Below the pieces are notes generated by a model. It was not told where the DNA came from and ran no database searches. It saw only the letters and a program-made list of their open reading frames with translations. Both the position numbers and the translations under genes were made by a program. Positions 1-9,569 of a stretch of DNA of 64,000 nt are shown one piece after another; the stretch's first letter is position 1, and each line of letters opens with the position of its first letter. The stretch spans positions 310,001 through 374,000 of the forward strand of contig NZ_LZDB01000001.1 of NCBI RefSeq assembly GCF_001676655.1, written 5' to 3'. Source of the stretch: Perlucidibaca aquatica. Lineage in GTDB: Bacteria; Pseudomonadota; Gammaproteobacteria; Pseudomonadales; Moraxellaceae.

Positions 1-48
1 ACCTCGGAGCCTGCGCTCATTTCACAGAAGTTAGCACCTCATTCAGCC

Positions 49-1647
49 CTACGCTACCAAACTCCGCGCCACCGCCTCTGCGACCTTGATGCCATCCACA
101 CCCGCTGAAAGAATGCCGCCGGCATAGCCCGCACCTTCGCCTGCCGGGTACAAGCCTTTGGTGTTGATGCTCTGGAAGTCGTCACCCCGCTTAATGCGGA
201 TCGGCGAGGACGTACGCGTTTCGACGCCGGTGAGCACCGCGTCCTGCATGGCATAGCCACGAATCTGCTTATTGAAGGCGGGTAAGGCTTCGCGAATGGC
301 GTCGATAGCATAAGCGGGCAGGCTGGCATCCAGCTCGCCTAAGGTAACGCCAGGCTTGTACGACGGCTGCACGCTGCCGAACTCACGCGATGGCCGCTTG
401 GCAATGAAGTCCCCGATTAGTTGGCCCGGCGCGTTGTAGTTGCTGCCACCGAGCACGAAGGCCTGCGACTCCAGTGCGCGCTGGAAGTCGATACCAGCGA
501 GCGGACTACCGGGATAATCCTCCGGCGAAATGCCCACCACGATGGCGCTGTTGGCGTTGCGCTCGTTACGCGAGTACTGGCTCATGCCATTGGTAACCAC
601 ACGCCCTTCCTCTGAGGTCGCTGCCACCACGGTGCCTCCGGGGCACATACAGAAGCTGTAGACCGAACGGCCATTTTTGGCGTGATGCACCAGCTTGTAG
701 TCGGCCGCGCCCAATATCGGATGACCCGCCTGCGGGCCGAAGCGGCAGCTATCAATCAGCGACTGCGGATGCTCGGCACGGAAGCCGATAGAGAACGGCT
801 TCGCTTCGACATACACGCCTCGGTCATGAATCATCTGAAAAGTGTCTCGTGCACTGTGGCCCACCGCGAGCACCACATGGTCGCTACGGATCTGTTCGCC
901 ATCCGCCAACGTCACGCCCCGCACCTGGCCGTTCTCAATATGCAGGTCTGCTACCCGTGCGCTGAAGCGAATTTCACCGCCTAGTGCAATGATGTTTTCG
1001 CGCATCTTCTCAATCATCGTGACCAGCTTGAAGGTGCCGATGTGCGGCTTGCTCACGTAGAGAATTTCATCTGGCGCGCCTGCTTTTACAAACTCGGTCA
1101 GCACCTTACGACCATGATGCAGCGGGTCACGAATCTGGCTATAGAGCTTGCCGTCAGAGAACGTACCGGCGCCGCCCTCACCAAACTGCACATTCGATTC
1201 AGGGTGCAGCTCGCGCTTGCGCCATAAGCCCCAAGTATCTTTAGTGCGTTCACGCACGGCTTTACCGCGCTCCAGCACGATAGGGCGAAAGCCCATCTGC
1301 GCCAAAATCAGCGCCACGAATAAGCCGCAAGGGCCAAAGCCAATGACCACGGGGCGCAGGAAATCGCCTTGCGGTGCGGGCGTAACAAATTGATAAGTCG
1401 TGTCTGGTGCATGCCCAACATGGGGGTCATCCGCCAAGCGATCGAGTACGGCGGCTTCTTGAGTCAGAGACACATCGAGGCTGTAAATCAACACGATATG
1501 ACCGCGCTTGCGGGCATCGTAACTGCGCTTATAGACGCTGTAGCTGACCAGCTCATGCTCGCGCACACCCAGGCGTAACAGAATCGCCGCGCGCAGCGCG
1601 TCGTCGCTATGCTCCAGTGGCAGCTTCAGGTCAGTTAATCGCAGCAT
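49..1647 (-). CDS. NAD(P)/FAD-dependent oxidoreductase, uncharacterised family
   Basis: This encodes a 532-residue flavoprotein of a widespread bacterial family that is usually annotated only as an FAD-dependent oxidoreductase. Residues 1-95 form an N-terminal extension that precedes the Rossmann fold. The dinucleotide-binding glycine motif GFGPCG lies at residues 103-108 and is followed by the acidic strand end LERG. Conserved-looking segments include GEGGAGTFSDGKL in the middle and YPAGEGAGYAGGI near the C-terminus, the usual second FAD contact. An upstream extension in frame would overlap the neighbouring VF530-type gene, so I place the start at the ATG at 1647 (MLRLTDLKLPL). The substrate is unknown. 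The family is clear, the function is not. Confidence 0.85.
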   Translation of the reverse strand: MLRLTDLKLPLEHSDDALRAAILLRLGVREHELVSYSVYKRSYDARKRGHIVLIYSLDVSLTQEAAVLDRLADDPHVGHAPDTTYQFVTPAPQGDFLRPVVIGFGPCGLFVALILAQMGFRPIVLERGKAVRERTKDTWGLWRKRELHPESNVQFGEGGAGTFSDGKLYSQIRDPLHHGRKVLTEFVKAGAPDEILYVSKPHIGTFKLVTMIEKMRENIIALGGEIRFSARVADLHIENGQVRGVTLADGEQIRSDHVVLAVGHSARDTFQMIHDRGVYVEAKPFSIGFRAEHPQSLIDSCRFGPQAGHPILGAADYKLVHHAKNGRSVYSFCMCPGGTVVAATSEEGRVVTNGMSQYSRNERNANSAIVVGISPEDYPGSPLAGIDFQRALESQAFVLGGSNYNAPGQLIGDFIAKRPSREFGSVQPSYKPGVTLGELDASLPAYAIDAIREALPAFNKQIRGYAMQDAVLTGVETRTSSPIRIKRGDDFQSINTKGLYPAGEGAGYAGGILSAGVDGIKVAEAVARSLVA

Positions 1648-1717
1648 GATGATTCTCGATATCTCGGGTAAAGCAGTTCGGCCAATACAGATCGCCGGAT
1701 CGACCAGCGCCCTTATT

Positions 1718-1933
1718 TTAGAGGCTGCGGCGGTATAGCTCTTCAACTTTCTCACGCGCCCACGGTGTTCGACGCAAAAAAGTCAGACTGGATTTGATGC
1801 TGGGATTGTCGTTGAAGCAACGAATATCCACGACGCGACCCATCTCCACCCAGCCATAACGCGCCACCAATTGGGTCAGCATGTGCTCCAGCGTGATGCC
1901 CTGCAGAGGATCAATAAAGCGTTTTTCGTTCAT
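1718..1933 (-). CDS. VF530 family (DUF2132) small protein
   Basis: This is a 71-residue protein that matches the VF530/DUF2132 family from memory. It begins with [19 protein letters not shown] and ends with the typical [16 protein letters not shown] segment. The family has a solved small alpha-helical fold and is suspected to bind DNA, but no role is established. It lies 70 bases upstream of the flavoprotein gene at 49-1647 and 9 bases downstream of the flavoprotein gene at 1943-3151, all on the same strand, so the three may be co-transcribed. No membrane segment or signal peptide is present. Confidence 0.85.
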   Translation of the reverse strand: MNEKRFIDPLQGITLEHMLTQLVARYGWVEMGRVVDIRCFNDNPSIKSSLTFLRRTPWAREKVEELYRRSL

Positions 1934-1942
1934 GGCCCACCC

Positions 1943-3151
1943 TCAAACAAATTGACCTGCCGCATGGCCCGATGACCATGCCCACTGAAAATTGTAGCCG
2001 CCCAGCCAGCCGGTCACATCCACAACCTCACCAATGAAATAGAGCCCGGCCTGCCGCTTACTTTCCATGGTGCGCGATGACAACTCATGAGTATCCACAC
2101 CGCCTAAAGTCACTTCGGCCGTGCGATAGCCTTCGGTTCCCGCAGGCTTGAGTGTCCAACCCTGAAGTTGTTGCGCCAACGCGGTTAAGGCCGCATCCGG
2201 AATGGCTGCCATAGGTGTTTCCGCCCAGCTCGGCCACAGCAGCGTCTGCAATTCCAGCACCAGCCCTTTTGCCAACCGCTCACTGAGCAAGGTGCGCAAC
2301 AAGCTCTTGGCGTGCAAACGCTTCTGCTCTTTTAACCACGCATCAATCGCTTCGCCCGGCATCAAATCAATGTGGATGCTCTCACCCAGCTGCCAGTAAT
2401 TCGAGACTTGCAGCACCGCAGGTCCGCTCAAGCCGCGATGGGTGAACAGCAAATTCTCCGTAAACGTCGTGTCTGCCGCGCTGAGGCTGACCGGTACGGC
2501 GAGACCGCTGAGCCGCTCCGTCACGGCTTTCATGCCATCACTAAAGGTGAACGGCACCAGTCCAGCGCGTAGTGGCAACACGGTATGACCAAATTGCTTC
2601 GCCAGATCATAGCCAAAGCCGCTGCTACCCAGGGTAGGGATAGACAGCCCGCCACTGGCCACCACCAGCGACTCTGCGCTGTATTTGCCCTGCGTGGTGG
2701 TTAGTGCAAATCGTGCGGGCAGGCTCTCTGATGCCTGCACCTGCTGAATCTCGCAATGCGTTTTGATGTGAACGCCAACGTGTTCGCACTCACTCACCAG
2801 CATCGCCAGAATGTCTTTTGCCGAGTCGTCACAGAAGAGTTGGCCATGCAGGCGTTCGTGATACGGAATACGGTGCTTTTCAACCAGCGCAATAAAGTCC
2901 CACTGGGTATAACGATTCAGTGCCGAGATGCAGAACTGCTGATTCGCCGAGAGGAAATTTTCCGGCCCCACAAAGTAGTTGGTGAAATTACAGCGACCAC
3001 CGCCCGACATCAGAATTTTTTTTCCGATTTTATTACTGCTGTCGATAACCAATACGCGGCGTCCACGCTGACCAGCCGCCATCGCGCACATCAGGCCAGA
3101 GGCACCGCCACCAATAATAATGACGTCGTAATGTGAAGAATTAGCCGACAC
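1943..3151 (-). CDS. HI0933/BaiN-like flavoprotein (YhiN family)
   Basis: This 402-residue protein belongs to the HI0933/YhiN family of FAD-dependent proteins, which also contains the bile-acid reductase BaiN. The FAD-binding motif GGGASG sits at residues 14-19. The segment [15 protein letters not shown] that follows is diagnostic of the family. The C-terminal part has [10 protein letters not shown] and [22 protein letters not shown], the conserved FAD-contact end of these proteins. The length is normal for the family. In most bacteria the physiological substrate is unknown. It probably heads a minus-strand unit with the VF530 gene. Confidence 0.88.
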   Translation of the reverse strand: MSANSSHYDVIIIGGGASGLMCAMAAGQRGRRVLVIDSSNKIGKKILMSGGGRCNFTNYFVGPENFLSANQQFCISALNRYTQWDFIALVEKHRIPYHERLHGQLFCDDSAKDILAMLVSECEHVGVHIKTHCEIQQVQASESLPARFALTTTQGKYSAESLVVASGGLSIPTLGSSGFGYDLAKQFGHTVLPLRAGLVPFTFSDGMKAVTERLSGLAVPVSLSAADTTFTENLLFTHRGLSGPAVLQVSNYWQLGESIHIDLMPGEAIDAWLKEQKRLHAKSLLRTLLSERLAKGLVLELQTLLWPSWAETPMAAIPDAALTALAQQLQGWTLKPAGTEGYRTAEVTLGGVDTHELSSRTMESKRQAGLYFIGEVVDVTGWLGGYNFQWAWSSGHAAGQFV

Positions 3152-3255
3152 GGGCAGTGCTCAATAGGAATCAATGTGGGGCGCATTATAGTCGGGCAGG
3201 CGACCTGCCAGTACCCATGCTAAAATCGCGGCCTGCTAAATCACGGTATTTCTGC

Positions 3256-4029
3256 ATGAGCCTCGCCAAGCGCATTATTCCCTGTCTCGATGTTGATCAA
3301 GGTCGTGTCGTTAAAGGGGTGAAATTTCTCGACATCCGCGATGCCGGTGATCCGGTCGAAGTCGCTCGCCGTTATGACGAGCAAGGCGCAGATGAAATTA
3401 CCTTCCTCGACATCACCGCCAGTGTTGAGGGTCGCGACACCATGGCGCGGACCGTAGAGCGCATGGCCTCGCAGGTGTTTGTTCCGCTCACCGTCGGTGG
3501 CGGTATTCGCGAAGTGGCAGATATTCGTCGCATGCTTAACGCCGGTGCCGATAAAGTCAGCATTAACTCGGCTGCCGTTAAGCGGCCCGAGTTTGTTGCC
3601 GAGGCATCGCAGCGTTTTGGCGCTCAGTGCATTGTTGCTGCCATTGACGCCAAACGCGTCTCCGCTGCAGGCGAACCGGGTCGCTGGGAGATTTTCACCC
3701 ACGGCGGTCGCAACCGAACCGGCATAGATGCTGTGGCGTGGGCGGTACGCATGGCTGACTATGGCGCGGGCGAAATTTTGCTAACCAGCATGGATGCCGA
3801 TGGCACCAAGGCGGGCTATGACTTGCCGCTGGTACGCGCCATTACCGATGCCGTGAATGTGCCGGTGATTGCCTCGGGTGGTGTTGGCAACCTGCAACAT
3901 CTGGCCGATGGCATTCTTGAAGGCGGTGCGGACGCCGTTCTCGCCGCCAGCATTTTTCACTTCGGCGAATACAGCATCCCGCAGGCCAAGCAGTACCTGG
4001 CCGAGCGCGGCATCACGATGCGTCTCTAA
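3256..4029 (+). CDS. hisF: Imidazole glycerol phosphate synthase subunit HisF
   Basis: HisF is the cyclase subunit of imidazole glycerol phosphate synthase. It takes ammonia from the HisH glutaminase and converts PRFAR to IGP and AICAR, linking histidine and purine synthesis. The 257-residue protein has the full (beta-alpha)8 barrel. The two catalytic aspartates fall at Asp12 (IIPCLDVD) and Asp131 (VAAIDAKR), and the phosphate-binding loops LTVGGGIR and VIASGGVG are present. The reading frame is open upstream to 3157, but homologues begin [12 protein letters not shown], so the ATG at 3256 is the start. hisH and hisA, its usual neighbours, are not adjacent here. It is convergent with envC. Confidence 0.95.
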   Translation: MSLAKRIIPCLDVDQGRVVKGVKFLDIRDAGDPVEVARRYDEQGADEITFLDITASVEGRDTMARTVERMASQVFVPLTVGGGIREVADIRRMLNAGADKVSINSAAVKRPEFVAEASQRFGAQCIVAAIDAKRVSAAGEPGRWEIFTHGGRNRTGIDAVAWAVRMADYGAGEILLTSMDADGTKAGYDLPLVRAITDAVNVPVIASGGVGNLQHLADGILEGGADAVLAASIFHFGEYSIPQAKQYLAERGITMRL

Positions 4030-4050
4030 AACTCGCCGCAGCAATACGGT

Positions 4051-4106
4051 GGGTGGGAAACTGTTTTCAGCGGGCACCTTAGCCCGCAGAAAACAGTTTC
4101 CCGCCC
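4051..4106. repeat. Long inverted repeat between convergent hisF and envC
   Basis: The arms at 4055-4075 and 4082-4102 are 21 bases each and complementary except for one central mismatch. The loop is only 6 bases (ACCTTA). Allowing one G-T pair, the stem extends to 4051 and 4106. It lies 21 bases after the hisF stop and 16 bases before the end of envC, so it could end transcription from both sides. Unlike the other terminators in this window it has no T-tract on either flank. A processing or mRNA-protecting hairpin, or the remains of a small repeat element, are alternatives. I saw no second copy in the window. Confidence 0.75.
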
Positions 4107-4122
4107 AACCGGCCACTGATGA

Positions 4123-5397
4123 TCAGTAATTACACCAGTTCCCCGGCTGACTCGGACGACCGCGCAGACGCGTTTCGAAGTACAGGCCAGATTCCGTATC
4201 GCCAGTGCCTGAGCCCACCGAAGCTAGAACCTCGCCGGCCGACACGCTGTCACCCACGCGGACTTGCAGGCTCTGGTTATAGCCATAGAGCGACATAAAG
4301 CCCTTGCCATGATCAAGGATCACCAGCTTGCCGTAGCCGCGCAGGAAGTCGGCATAAAGTACTTTGCCTGACTTAACGGCCTTAACCGGTGCACCCGCGG
4401 GTGCGGCAATGACAATACCGTTCCAACGCAGGCCACCACCACGCGCCGAACCAAATTGGGCTCGAATGCCGCCAGAGGCTGGCAAGCTGCAGTTGCCGCG
4501 ATACGGAGAGGCATAGTCTGGCTCTTGGCTCCAAACCGTTTCTTTTTCCTTTTCCGCCGGTGCCGGCTTAACGACCTTATTTGAGCCTTTGTTCGCTTCT
4601 TTCGCGGCGCGCTCTTCATTGCGGCGGCGTTGTAACTCTTGACGCTCCTGCTCACGCGCTACCCGCTCCAGTCGTCTCATCAACGATTGCAACGCGGCCT
4701 GATCCTGCTTTAAGGATTTTAAGTTCTTATCTTGTTCCCGAATTTCGCTATTCAAGATTTTGAGTGCGGCCGAGCGTTGCTCTTTTGCCACATTCAGTTG
4801 CGCTTGCTCCTGGGTCAATTTGATTCCCAGCTCTTCAAGACGCGCAATCTGCTCTTTCTCTTCTACCTGGAGGGCTGCCAGTTCGGTCAACGTCCCATCC
4901 AGCTCGGTAATGCGCTCACTTCGTGCCTTCTGTAAGTAGCCGAAATAGCGCAATTGGCGCGCAAACAGAGCCGGATTTTCTTGATTCAACAGCAGCTTGA
5001 AATAGTCATCGTGGCCGGCACGATACGATTGCTGCACATCCTCTTTCAGCTGAGCCAACTGGGCCCGTTTGGCCGCGGATAACTCGGTTTGGCGCTGCTT
5101 CAGCACCACCATTCGATCTTCGCGCTGACGCTTTTCCTTTGCGCTTGCCGCCAGCGACTTTTCCAACGCATTAATTTGGAGTTGCGCTTTTTGCAATGCA
5201 GCCAGTTGTTTATTGCGCTCGGCTTGCGTAAGACGCAATTTTTTCTGCGCCGTTTTAATTTCACGCTGCACTGAAGCCAAGTCTGACTTAGCTGACTGTG
5301 CTTGTGCGCGTAGTTGGCCTGTGGATTCGGCCCAAGCCGTCAAAGGCAAACTACAACAGAGCGCAAAAACTAACGCTGGTATGGAAAATAACCGCAT
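4123..5397 (-). CDS. envC: Murein hydrolase activator EnvC
   Basis: EnvC is a periplasmic protein that activates the cell-division amidases AmiA and AmiB after recruitment by FtsEX. The 424-residue product starts with a signal peptide (about residues 1-24, ending LTAWAES). It then has a long coiled-coil region rich in Lys, Glu, Gln and Arg to about residue 265, and a C-terminal LytM/M23 domain. The LytM domain is degenerate: the zinc ligands expected in HxxxD and HxH are replaced (WNGIVIAA, LYFETR). This is the hallmark of EnvC activators as opposed to true endopeptidases. It lies 20 bases after gpmI on the same strand, an arrangement also seen in other gammaproteobacteria. Confidence 0.92.
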   Translation of the reverse strand: MRLFSIPALVFALCCSLPLTAWAESTGQLRAQAQSAKSDLASVQREIKTAQKKLRLTQAERNKQLAALQKAQLQINALEKSLAASAKEKRQREDRMVVLKQRQTELSAAKRAQLAQLKEDVQQSYRAGHDDYFKLLLNQENPALFARQLRYFGYLQKARSERITELDGTLTELAALQVEEKEQIARLEELGIKLTQEQAQLNVAKEQRSAALKILNSEIREQDKNLKSLKQDQAALQSLMRRLERVAREQERQELQRRRNEERAAKEANKGSNKVVKPAPAEKEKETVWSQEPDYASPYRGNCSLPASGGIRAQFGSARGGGLRWNGIVIAAPAGAPVKAVKSGKVLYADFLRGYGKLVILDHGKGFMSLYGYNQSLQVRVGDSVSAGEVLASVGSGTGDTESGLYFETRLRGRPSQPGNWCNY

Positions 5398-5417
5398 GGA
5401 ACATCCTTAATGCTGGG

Positions 5418-6977
5418 TCAGACCGTTACCACAAGATTACGGCCGGTCATTTCGGCAGGCTGTGGCAGGCCCATCAAATGTAACAAAGTCGGTGCAACGT
5501 CAGACAAAACCCCGCCTGAAGCAATCTCAACGCCTTGACGCTGGCCGAGGTAGACAAAGGGCACTAATTCGCAGGTATGCGCGGTATGCGCTTGACCGGT
5601 TTCGTTATCGCGCATTTGTTCCACATTGCCGTGGTCGGCAGTAATTAACATATCGCCACCCGCCGCACGCACGGCCTCTGCTAAACGACCCACGCATTGG
5701 TCTAGCGTTTCGCACGCTTTTACGGCCGCATCGAAATCGCCGGTATGACCAACCATGTCGCCATTTGCATAGTTGCAAATAAGGACGTCATGTTCGCCAC
5801 TGGCAATCGCTGCGACTAACTTATCCGTCACTTCGGCGGCGCTCATTTCCGGTTGCAAATCGTAGGTCGCGACATTGGGCGAGGGCACTAAAATACGTGT
5901 TTCACCGTCATAGGGCTCTTCTCGTCCGCCGCTAAAGAAGAAGGTGACATGGGCGTACTTTTCCGTCTCGGCAATGCGTAGCTGAGTTTTGCCAAGACTC
6001 GCCAAATATTCTCCTAAGGAGTTCACCAGCGACGTCGGACGGTAAGCTACCGGCGCTTTAATGGCTGCACTGTATTCAGTCAGCATGACGAAATCTGCCA
6101 GCACCGGCGTTTTCACACGCGTAAAGCCTTTGAAGTCGTGATCCACAAAGGCCTTAGTCATTTCACGCGCACGATCGGCACGGAAATTCATAAAGATAAC
6201 GGCGTCGCCATCATCAATGGTTGCCGCTGTTTCATTTGCGCCCGCAATCACACTCGCCGCTACAAACTCATCGCTTACATCCGCCGCATAAGAGGCATGC
6301 AAGGCCTCTACAGCCGTTGCGCACGTACGCTCCGCCTTGCCTTCGGTCAATAGGCGATAGGCTGACTCGACGCGATCCCAACGGTTGTCACGATCCATGG
6401 CGTAGTAACGGCCAATAATCGTTGCGACACGACCTTTGCCCGTGGCACGCAGATGTTTCTCCATGGCGACCAGTGATGGCTCGGCCGAACGCGGCGGTGT
6501 ATCTCGACCATCAAGGAAGGCATGCACGTAAACACGTTGCGCCCCTTGAGCAATTGCCGCATCGACCATGGCGTGGAGATGATCTTCGTGCGAGTGCACA
6601 CCGCCGGGCGATAACAAGCCCAGAATGTGAACCGCTTTATCGTGGCTAACAGCTTTTGCAACGGCACCCGCAATAACGGGGTTAGTCGCAAACTCATCGT
6701 CGCGAATCGCTTTAGTGATGCGCGTGAAGTCCTGATACACCACACGGCCAGCGCCGAGGTTCATGTGACCGACTTCAGAGTTACCCATCTGGCCGTCAGG
6801 CAGGCCCACATCTTCACCGGAGCCGGAGATGAGGCCATTCGGGCAGGAGGCCAGCAGTGCTTGCCAATGGGGCATATTGGCGGCGCGAATCGCATTCGAG
6901 TCACTGCTTTCGCTATGACCAAAACCATCCAAAATAATTAACAGATGCGGTTTGCGCGGCACGACGAGTGCTCCCAT
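5418..6977 (-). CDS. gpmI: 2,3-bisphosphoglycerate-independent phosphoglycerate mutase
   Basis: GpmI interconverts 3- and 2-phosphoglycerate in glycolysis and gluconeogenesis with two manganese ions and a phosphoserine intermediate. The 519-residue protein is full length. The metal-binding LLIILDGFG is near residues 12-20, and the catalytic serine is Ser67 in [11 protein letters not shown] second metal-binding cluster, ITADHGN, lies near the C-terminus. The ATG at 6977 is the first in frame. A GTG five codons downstream would fit the family N-terminus equally well. It is followed by envC and preceded 37 bases upstream by an unknown small gene. Confidence 0.95.
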   Translation of the reverse strand: MGALVVPRKPHLLIILDGFGHSESSDSNAIRAANMPHWQALLASCPNGLISGSGEDVGLPDGQMGNSEVGHMNLGAGRVVYQDFTRITKAIRDDEFATNPVIAGAVAKAVSHDKAVHILGLLSPGGVHSHEDHLHAMVDAAIAQGAQRVYVHAFLDGRDTPPRSAEPSLVAMEKHLRATGKGRVATIIGRYYAMDRDNRWDRVESAYRLLTEGKAERTCATAVEALHASYAADVSDEFVAASVIAGANETAATIDDGDAVIFMNFRADRAREMTKAFVDHDFKGFTRVKTPVLADFVMLTEYSAAIKAPVAYRPTSLVNSLGEYLASLGKTQLRIAETEKYAHVTFFFSGGREEPYDGETRILVPSPNVATYDLQPEMSAAEVTDKLVAAIASGEHDVLICNYANGDMVGHTGDFDAAVKACETLDQCVGRLAEAVRAAGGDMLITADHGNVEQMRDNETGQAHTAHTCELVPFVYLGQRQGVEIASGGVLSDVAPTLLHLMGLPQPAEMTGRNLVVTV

Positions 6978-7014
6978 TAGCTAAAAAGACGACTAAACCC
7001 AACGTGCAAGTTTA

Positions 7015-7317
7015 TCAGGACTTTTTGCCGATGTTCTTTTGAGCAGCGATCTGATCTTCGATGGTTTCAATCAAGCCCGAGGCCAGTTCGCCCACTTCCT
7101 GATTAATTCGGCGAATGGCGTCGTAGACCGTACCGATGGTCGCTGCCTGAGTTTCGCGTAACCCTGTGGTTTTATCGGTTAACAAACCGCGCTTCTCTAG
7201 GGCATCAAGCGGCATCGCGGCAATCGTTTGATGAATTTGCTCGACGGTGGTCGCACCTTTATCCACAGCTTCTTGAACGAGGTCTTTAAGGGCTTCGATG
7301 CGGGTTAATAAGGACAT
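7015..7317 (-). CDS. Conserved hypothetical protein, helical, 100 residues
   Basis: I cannot assign a function to this product. It is predicted to be soluble and mostly helical, with regular spacing of hydrophobic residues (LLTRIEALKDLVQEAVDKG, then IRRINQEVGELASGLIETIED), which suggests an amphipathic helical bundle. There is no signal peptide, cysteine or known motif. The composition is a little like phasins or small scaffold proteins, but that is speculation. It is encoded just upstream of gpmI on the same strand and divergently from fabR across a 207-base gap, which must carry its promoter. The start ATG at 7317 is preceded by an AGGAGT-like ribosome-binding site. Confidence 0.75.
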   Translation of the reverse strand: MSLLTRIEALKDLVQEAVDKGATTVEQIHQTIAAMPLDALEKRGLLTDKTTGLRETQAATIGTVYDAIRRINQEVGELASGLIETIEDQIAAQKNIGKKS

Positions 7318-7524
7318 GAGATGACTCCTGAATAGCGTAGTGCATGACTTTACCGTGTTTATTAGCGCGGTACAGCTATCGCAGATCGAATATCCGCGCT
7401 AGGCGGATGGCGAAACTCCGCATTAAATATACAATCGTTCACTTAGCTGGCGCCCTTCAGGCAAACCTTCGGTGCCATTTCGCTCTGGTGCTAGAATGCA
7501 CTCTCGCTTTTTGGACTGTGGCTC
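7318..7524. promoter_or_regulatory. Divergent intergenic region between the 100-aa gene and fabR
   Basis: These 207 bases separate two divergently transcribed genes, so promoters for both must lie here. I see no near-consensus sigma-70 site. TAGAAT at about 7491-7496 is a possible -10 box for fabR without a convincing -35 box. No open reading frame or strong hairpin is evident. Confidence 0.4.
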
Positions 7525-8148
7525 ATGGCATTACGCGAAGAAAAAAAACTACAAACGCGCCACGCGCTGATTGAGGCTGCGCTCACCCTGATGCACGAAG
7601 GTGCAGGCTTTTCCGGGCTGAGCTTACGTGAAGTGGCTCGTCAGGCCGGGCTGGTACCCACTGGGTTTTATCGACACTTCCCCGATATGGAGGCGCTGGG
7701 CCTGAATATCGCAGCCGAGTCATGTCAAACCTTACGCCGTATGATGCGCAAGGTTCGCCTCAGTGCCCAAGGCGGCGCCGCGATCTTAGAGTCCGTCCAA
7801 GCATTAGTCGTTTTTATTCGCGAACAGCCGCTATATTTTGAGTTCTTAGCGCGCGAGCGTGCGGGCGGACCACCGGCGGTTCGCCAGGCTATTCATGCTG
7901 AAATTCGTCTGTTTGTTGCGGAGCTAGCTGCCGACCTGAGGAACTGGCCCGCATTTCACCGCTTCCCGGTTGAAGACTTAGCGATGCTGGCAGACTTGGT
8001 TGTGAATACCGTGATCCACTTAGCGTTGGACTTACTGGCCATGCCCAACGAGGAAGCGGAAGAGGTGTTGATTCAACGAACAACTAAACAGTTGCGTTTA
8101 ATCATGCTCGGGGCGCTGGAATGGCGCCCCGAGAAGAGTGGCGCCTAA
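7525..8148 (+). CDS. fabR: TetR-family repressor of unsaturated fatty acid synthesis (FabR-like)
   Basis: This 207-residue protein matches FabR, the TetR-type repressor that senses the ratio of unsaturated to saturated acyl-CoA and represses fabA/fabB-type or desaturase genes. The helix-turn-helix spans about residues 31-52 (LSLREVARQAGLVPTGFYRHF). The pattern SLREVA...GFYRHF is closely similar to E. coli FabR, and similarity continues through the ligand domain (ESCQTLRRMMRK, FIRE, LARERAG, EIRLFVAELA, LRLIMLGAL). The Pseudomonas counterpart is DesT. No desaturase gene is next to it. It is convergent with dsbA, with the two stop codons directly adjacent. Confidence 0.82.
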   Translation: MALREEKKLQTRHALIEAALTLMHEGAGFSGLSLREVARQAGLVPTGFYRHFPDMEALGLNIAAESCQTLRRMMRKVRLSAQGGAAILESVQALVVFIREQPLYFEFLARERAGGPPAVRQAIHAEIRLFVAELAADLRNWPAFHRFPVEDLAMLADLVVNTVIHLALDLLAMPNEEAEEVLIQRTTKQLRLIMLGALEWRPEKSGA

Positions 8149-8757
8149 TTACTTGGCTTTGCTCTCACGCTCAATCAAGGCTTTCACCACCTCAATCACA
8201 CGTCCCTTGTCGCCGCTAACGAGGTATTTGCCGTTCACCACCATGGCGGGAACGCCACTGAGCTGGTAACGGATCGCCAGATTACGAGACTGTGCAACAC
8301 GCGCACTCACCGCAAAGGATTGATACAGGCTATTGAAGTTCGCCGGCTTAACGCCATAGCGCGCGTAGAACGCTGCCAGGCTGGCCTGATCAAACAAACG
8401 CTCTTTGCGCACTTGGATAGCGTCAAACAAGGCCATGTGGCTAGCCTCTAAAACACCCGATGCTTCAGCCACATAGTAGCCACGGGCATTCGCTTCCCAA
8501 ATGGGGTTCAACGCAGCAGGAACGCGCGAAAACTTCACATTGGCTGGCTTGGTTTTAACCCATGACGCCACGTGAGGCTCTAACGAATAGCAATGCGGGC
8601 AGCCGTACCAGAAAAACTCAACAACTTCGAATTGGCCTTTTGCAGGAGCAACGCCGGGATTCGAGAGCACGGTGTAATCTTTGCCTTCCACTACGGTAGA
8701 GGCAACGGCCCATGCCGGTAAAAACGCCAAACAAGCCACTAACAACCATTTCTTCAT
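8149..8757 (-). CDS. dsbA: Thiol:disulfide interchange protein DsbA
   Basis: DsbA is the periplasmic oxidase that introduces disulfide bonds into secreted proteins and is re-oxidised by DsbB. The 202-residue precursor has a signal peptide of about 19 residues (MKKWLLVACLAFLPAWAVA). The active site CPHC is at residues 53-56 within FFWYGCPHC. The cis-proline loop is LSGVPAMVVNGKY near the C-terminus. The frame is open eight codons further upstream, but the ATG at 8757 gives the proper signal peptide. It lies downstream of cytochromes c5 and c4 on the same strand, as in Pseudomonas, but a strong terminator at about 8851-8876 separates it from them. Confidence 0.95.
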   Translation of the reverse strand: MKKWLLVACLAFLPAWAVASTVVEGKDYTVLSNPGVAPAKGQFEVVEFFWYGCPHCYSLEPHVASWVKTKPANVKFSRVPAALNPIWEANARGYYVAEASGVLEASHMALFDAIQVRKERLFDQASLAAFYARYGVKPANFNSLYQSFAVSARVAQSRNLAIRYQLSGVPAMVVNGKYLVSGDKGRVIEVVKALIERESKAK

Positions 8758-8850
8758 TTTTCTATTCCTTAAACAGTTCATAGATGCTGCTATTTAACGC
8801 CACACTGTTCGTGTGGATGACGCGATCACTCGTAAGATAATTTCTGGCAG

Positions 8851-8876
8851 AAAAAACCCCGCATTCGCGGGGCTTA
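8851..8876 (-). terminator. Intrinsic terminator downstream of cytochrome c4
   Basis: Read on the minus strand, the stem CCCCGC/GCGGGG with a 4-base loop is followed by TTTTTT, a standard rho-independent terminator. It sits just after the cytochrome c4 stop codon at 8893, between it and dsbA. Confidence 0.88.
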
Positions 8877-8892
8877 TTCATGACCTAAACAA

Positions 8893-9549
8893 TCAACGCA
8901 GACCCTGAATATAGGATGCTAACGCGTCAATGTCTTTATCTGAGAGCTTCGCTGCAATCATTTGCATTGGGCCCAGTTCACCTGCTTTGGCACCGTCATT
9001 TCCGCGCTTCATGTCGGTGTTGTCATCACGACCCGCGGCACGGAAAGCCATCAACTGAGCCTTGGTGTAGTCAGCATGTTGGCCGCCAATGCGCGGGAAG
9101 GCGGCATAGGTGTTACCCAAACCGGCTGGACCATGGCAGCCAGAGCAGGGCGCTAAGCCAACACTCTTGTTGCCACCACGAAACAGCTTTTGACCGCGTG
9201 CCACTAATTCTGGATTGGCTGCGCCACCGGCCTGCTTCTGCTCAGAAAAGTAAACAGCCAAATCAGCCATGTCTTGATCGCTGAGTGCGCTGGCAATGCC
9301 CAACATCAAGGCGTTATTGCGGCGCATGGACTTAAAGTCATGCAGTTGCTTATAGATGTACTTGGCGTTTTGCCCAGCCAACTTCGGGAAGGTGGGTGCA
9401 GCACTGTTGCCATCGGCACCGTGGCAGGCGGCACAGACTGCGGCCTTACCCTGACCGGCAGCCGCATCACCCTTGGGCATTACTACGGCAGCTTGAGCTA
9501 CTGATACCGCGCTAAATGACAGTACAACCGTTGCAAGAAACTTCTTCAT
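8893..9549 (-). CDS. Di-heme cytochrome c4
   Basis: Cytochrome c4 is a periplasmic, usually membrane-associated electron carrier that feeds terminal oxidases such as cbb3. The 218-residue precursor has a signal peptide ending near residue 20 (SVAQA). It contains two cytochrome c domains, with CAACH at residues 39-43 and CSGCH at 135-139. Each domain has a downstream Met-containing segment for the sixth ligand (for example LGPMQM). The length and tandem arrangement are typical. An in-frame GTG or ATG six codons upstream is less likely than the ATG at 9549. The neighbours are cytochrome c5 upstream (21 bases) and dsbA downstream, the arrangement known from Pseudomonas. Confidence 0.93.
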   Translation of the reverse strand: MKKFLATVVLSFSAVSVAQAAVVMPKGDAAAGQGKAAVCAACHGADGNSAAPTFPKLAGQNAKYIYKQLHDFKSMRRNNALMLGIASALSDQDMADLAVYFSEQKQAGGAANPELVARGQKLFRGGNKSVGLAPCSGCHGPAGLGNTYAAFPRIGGQHADYTKAQLMAFRAAGRDDNTDMKRGNDGAKAGELGPMQMIAAKLSDKDIDALASYIQGLR

Positions 9550-9569
9550 AAGAACTGTTCCGATCAAAC

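Noticed and set aside
3241..3702. 153-residue antisense open frame over hisF
   Set aside because: It has no recognisable motif and lies entirely opposite a conserved gene, so it is a shadow frame.
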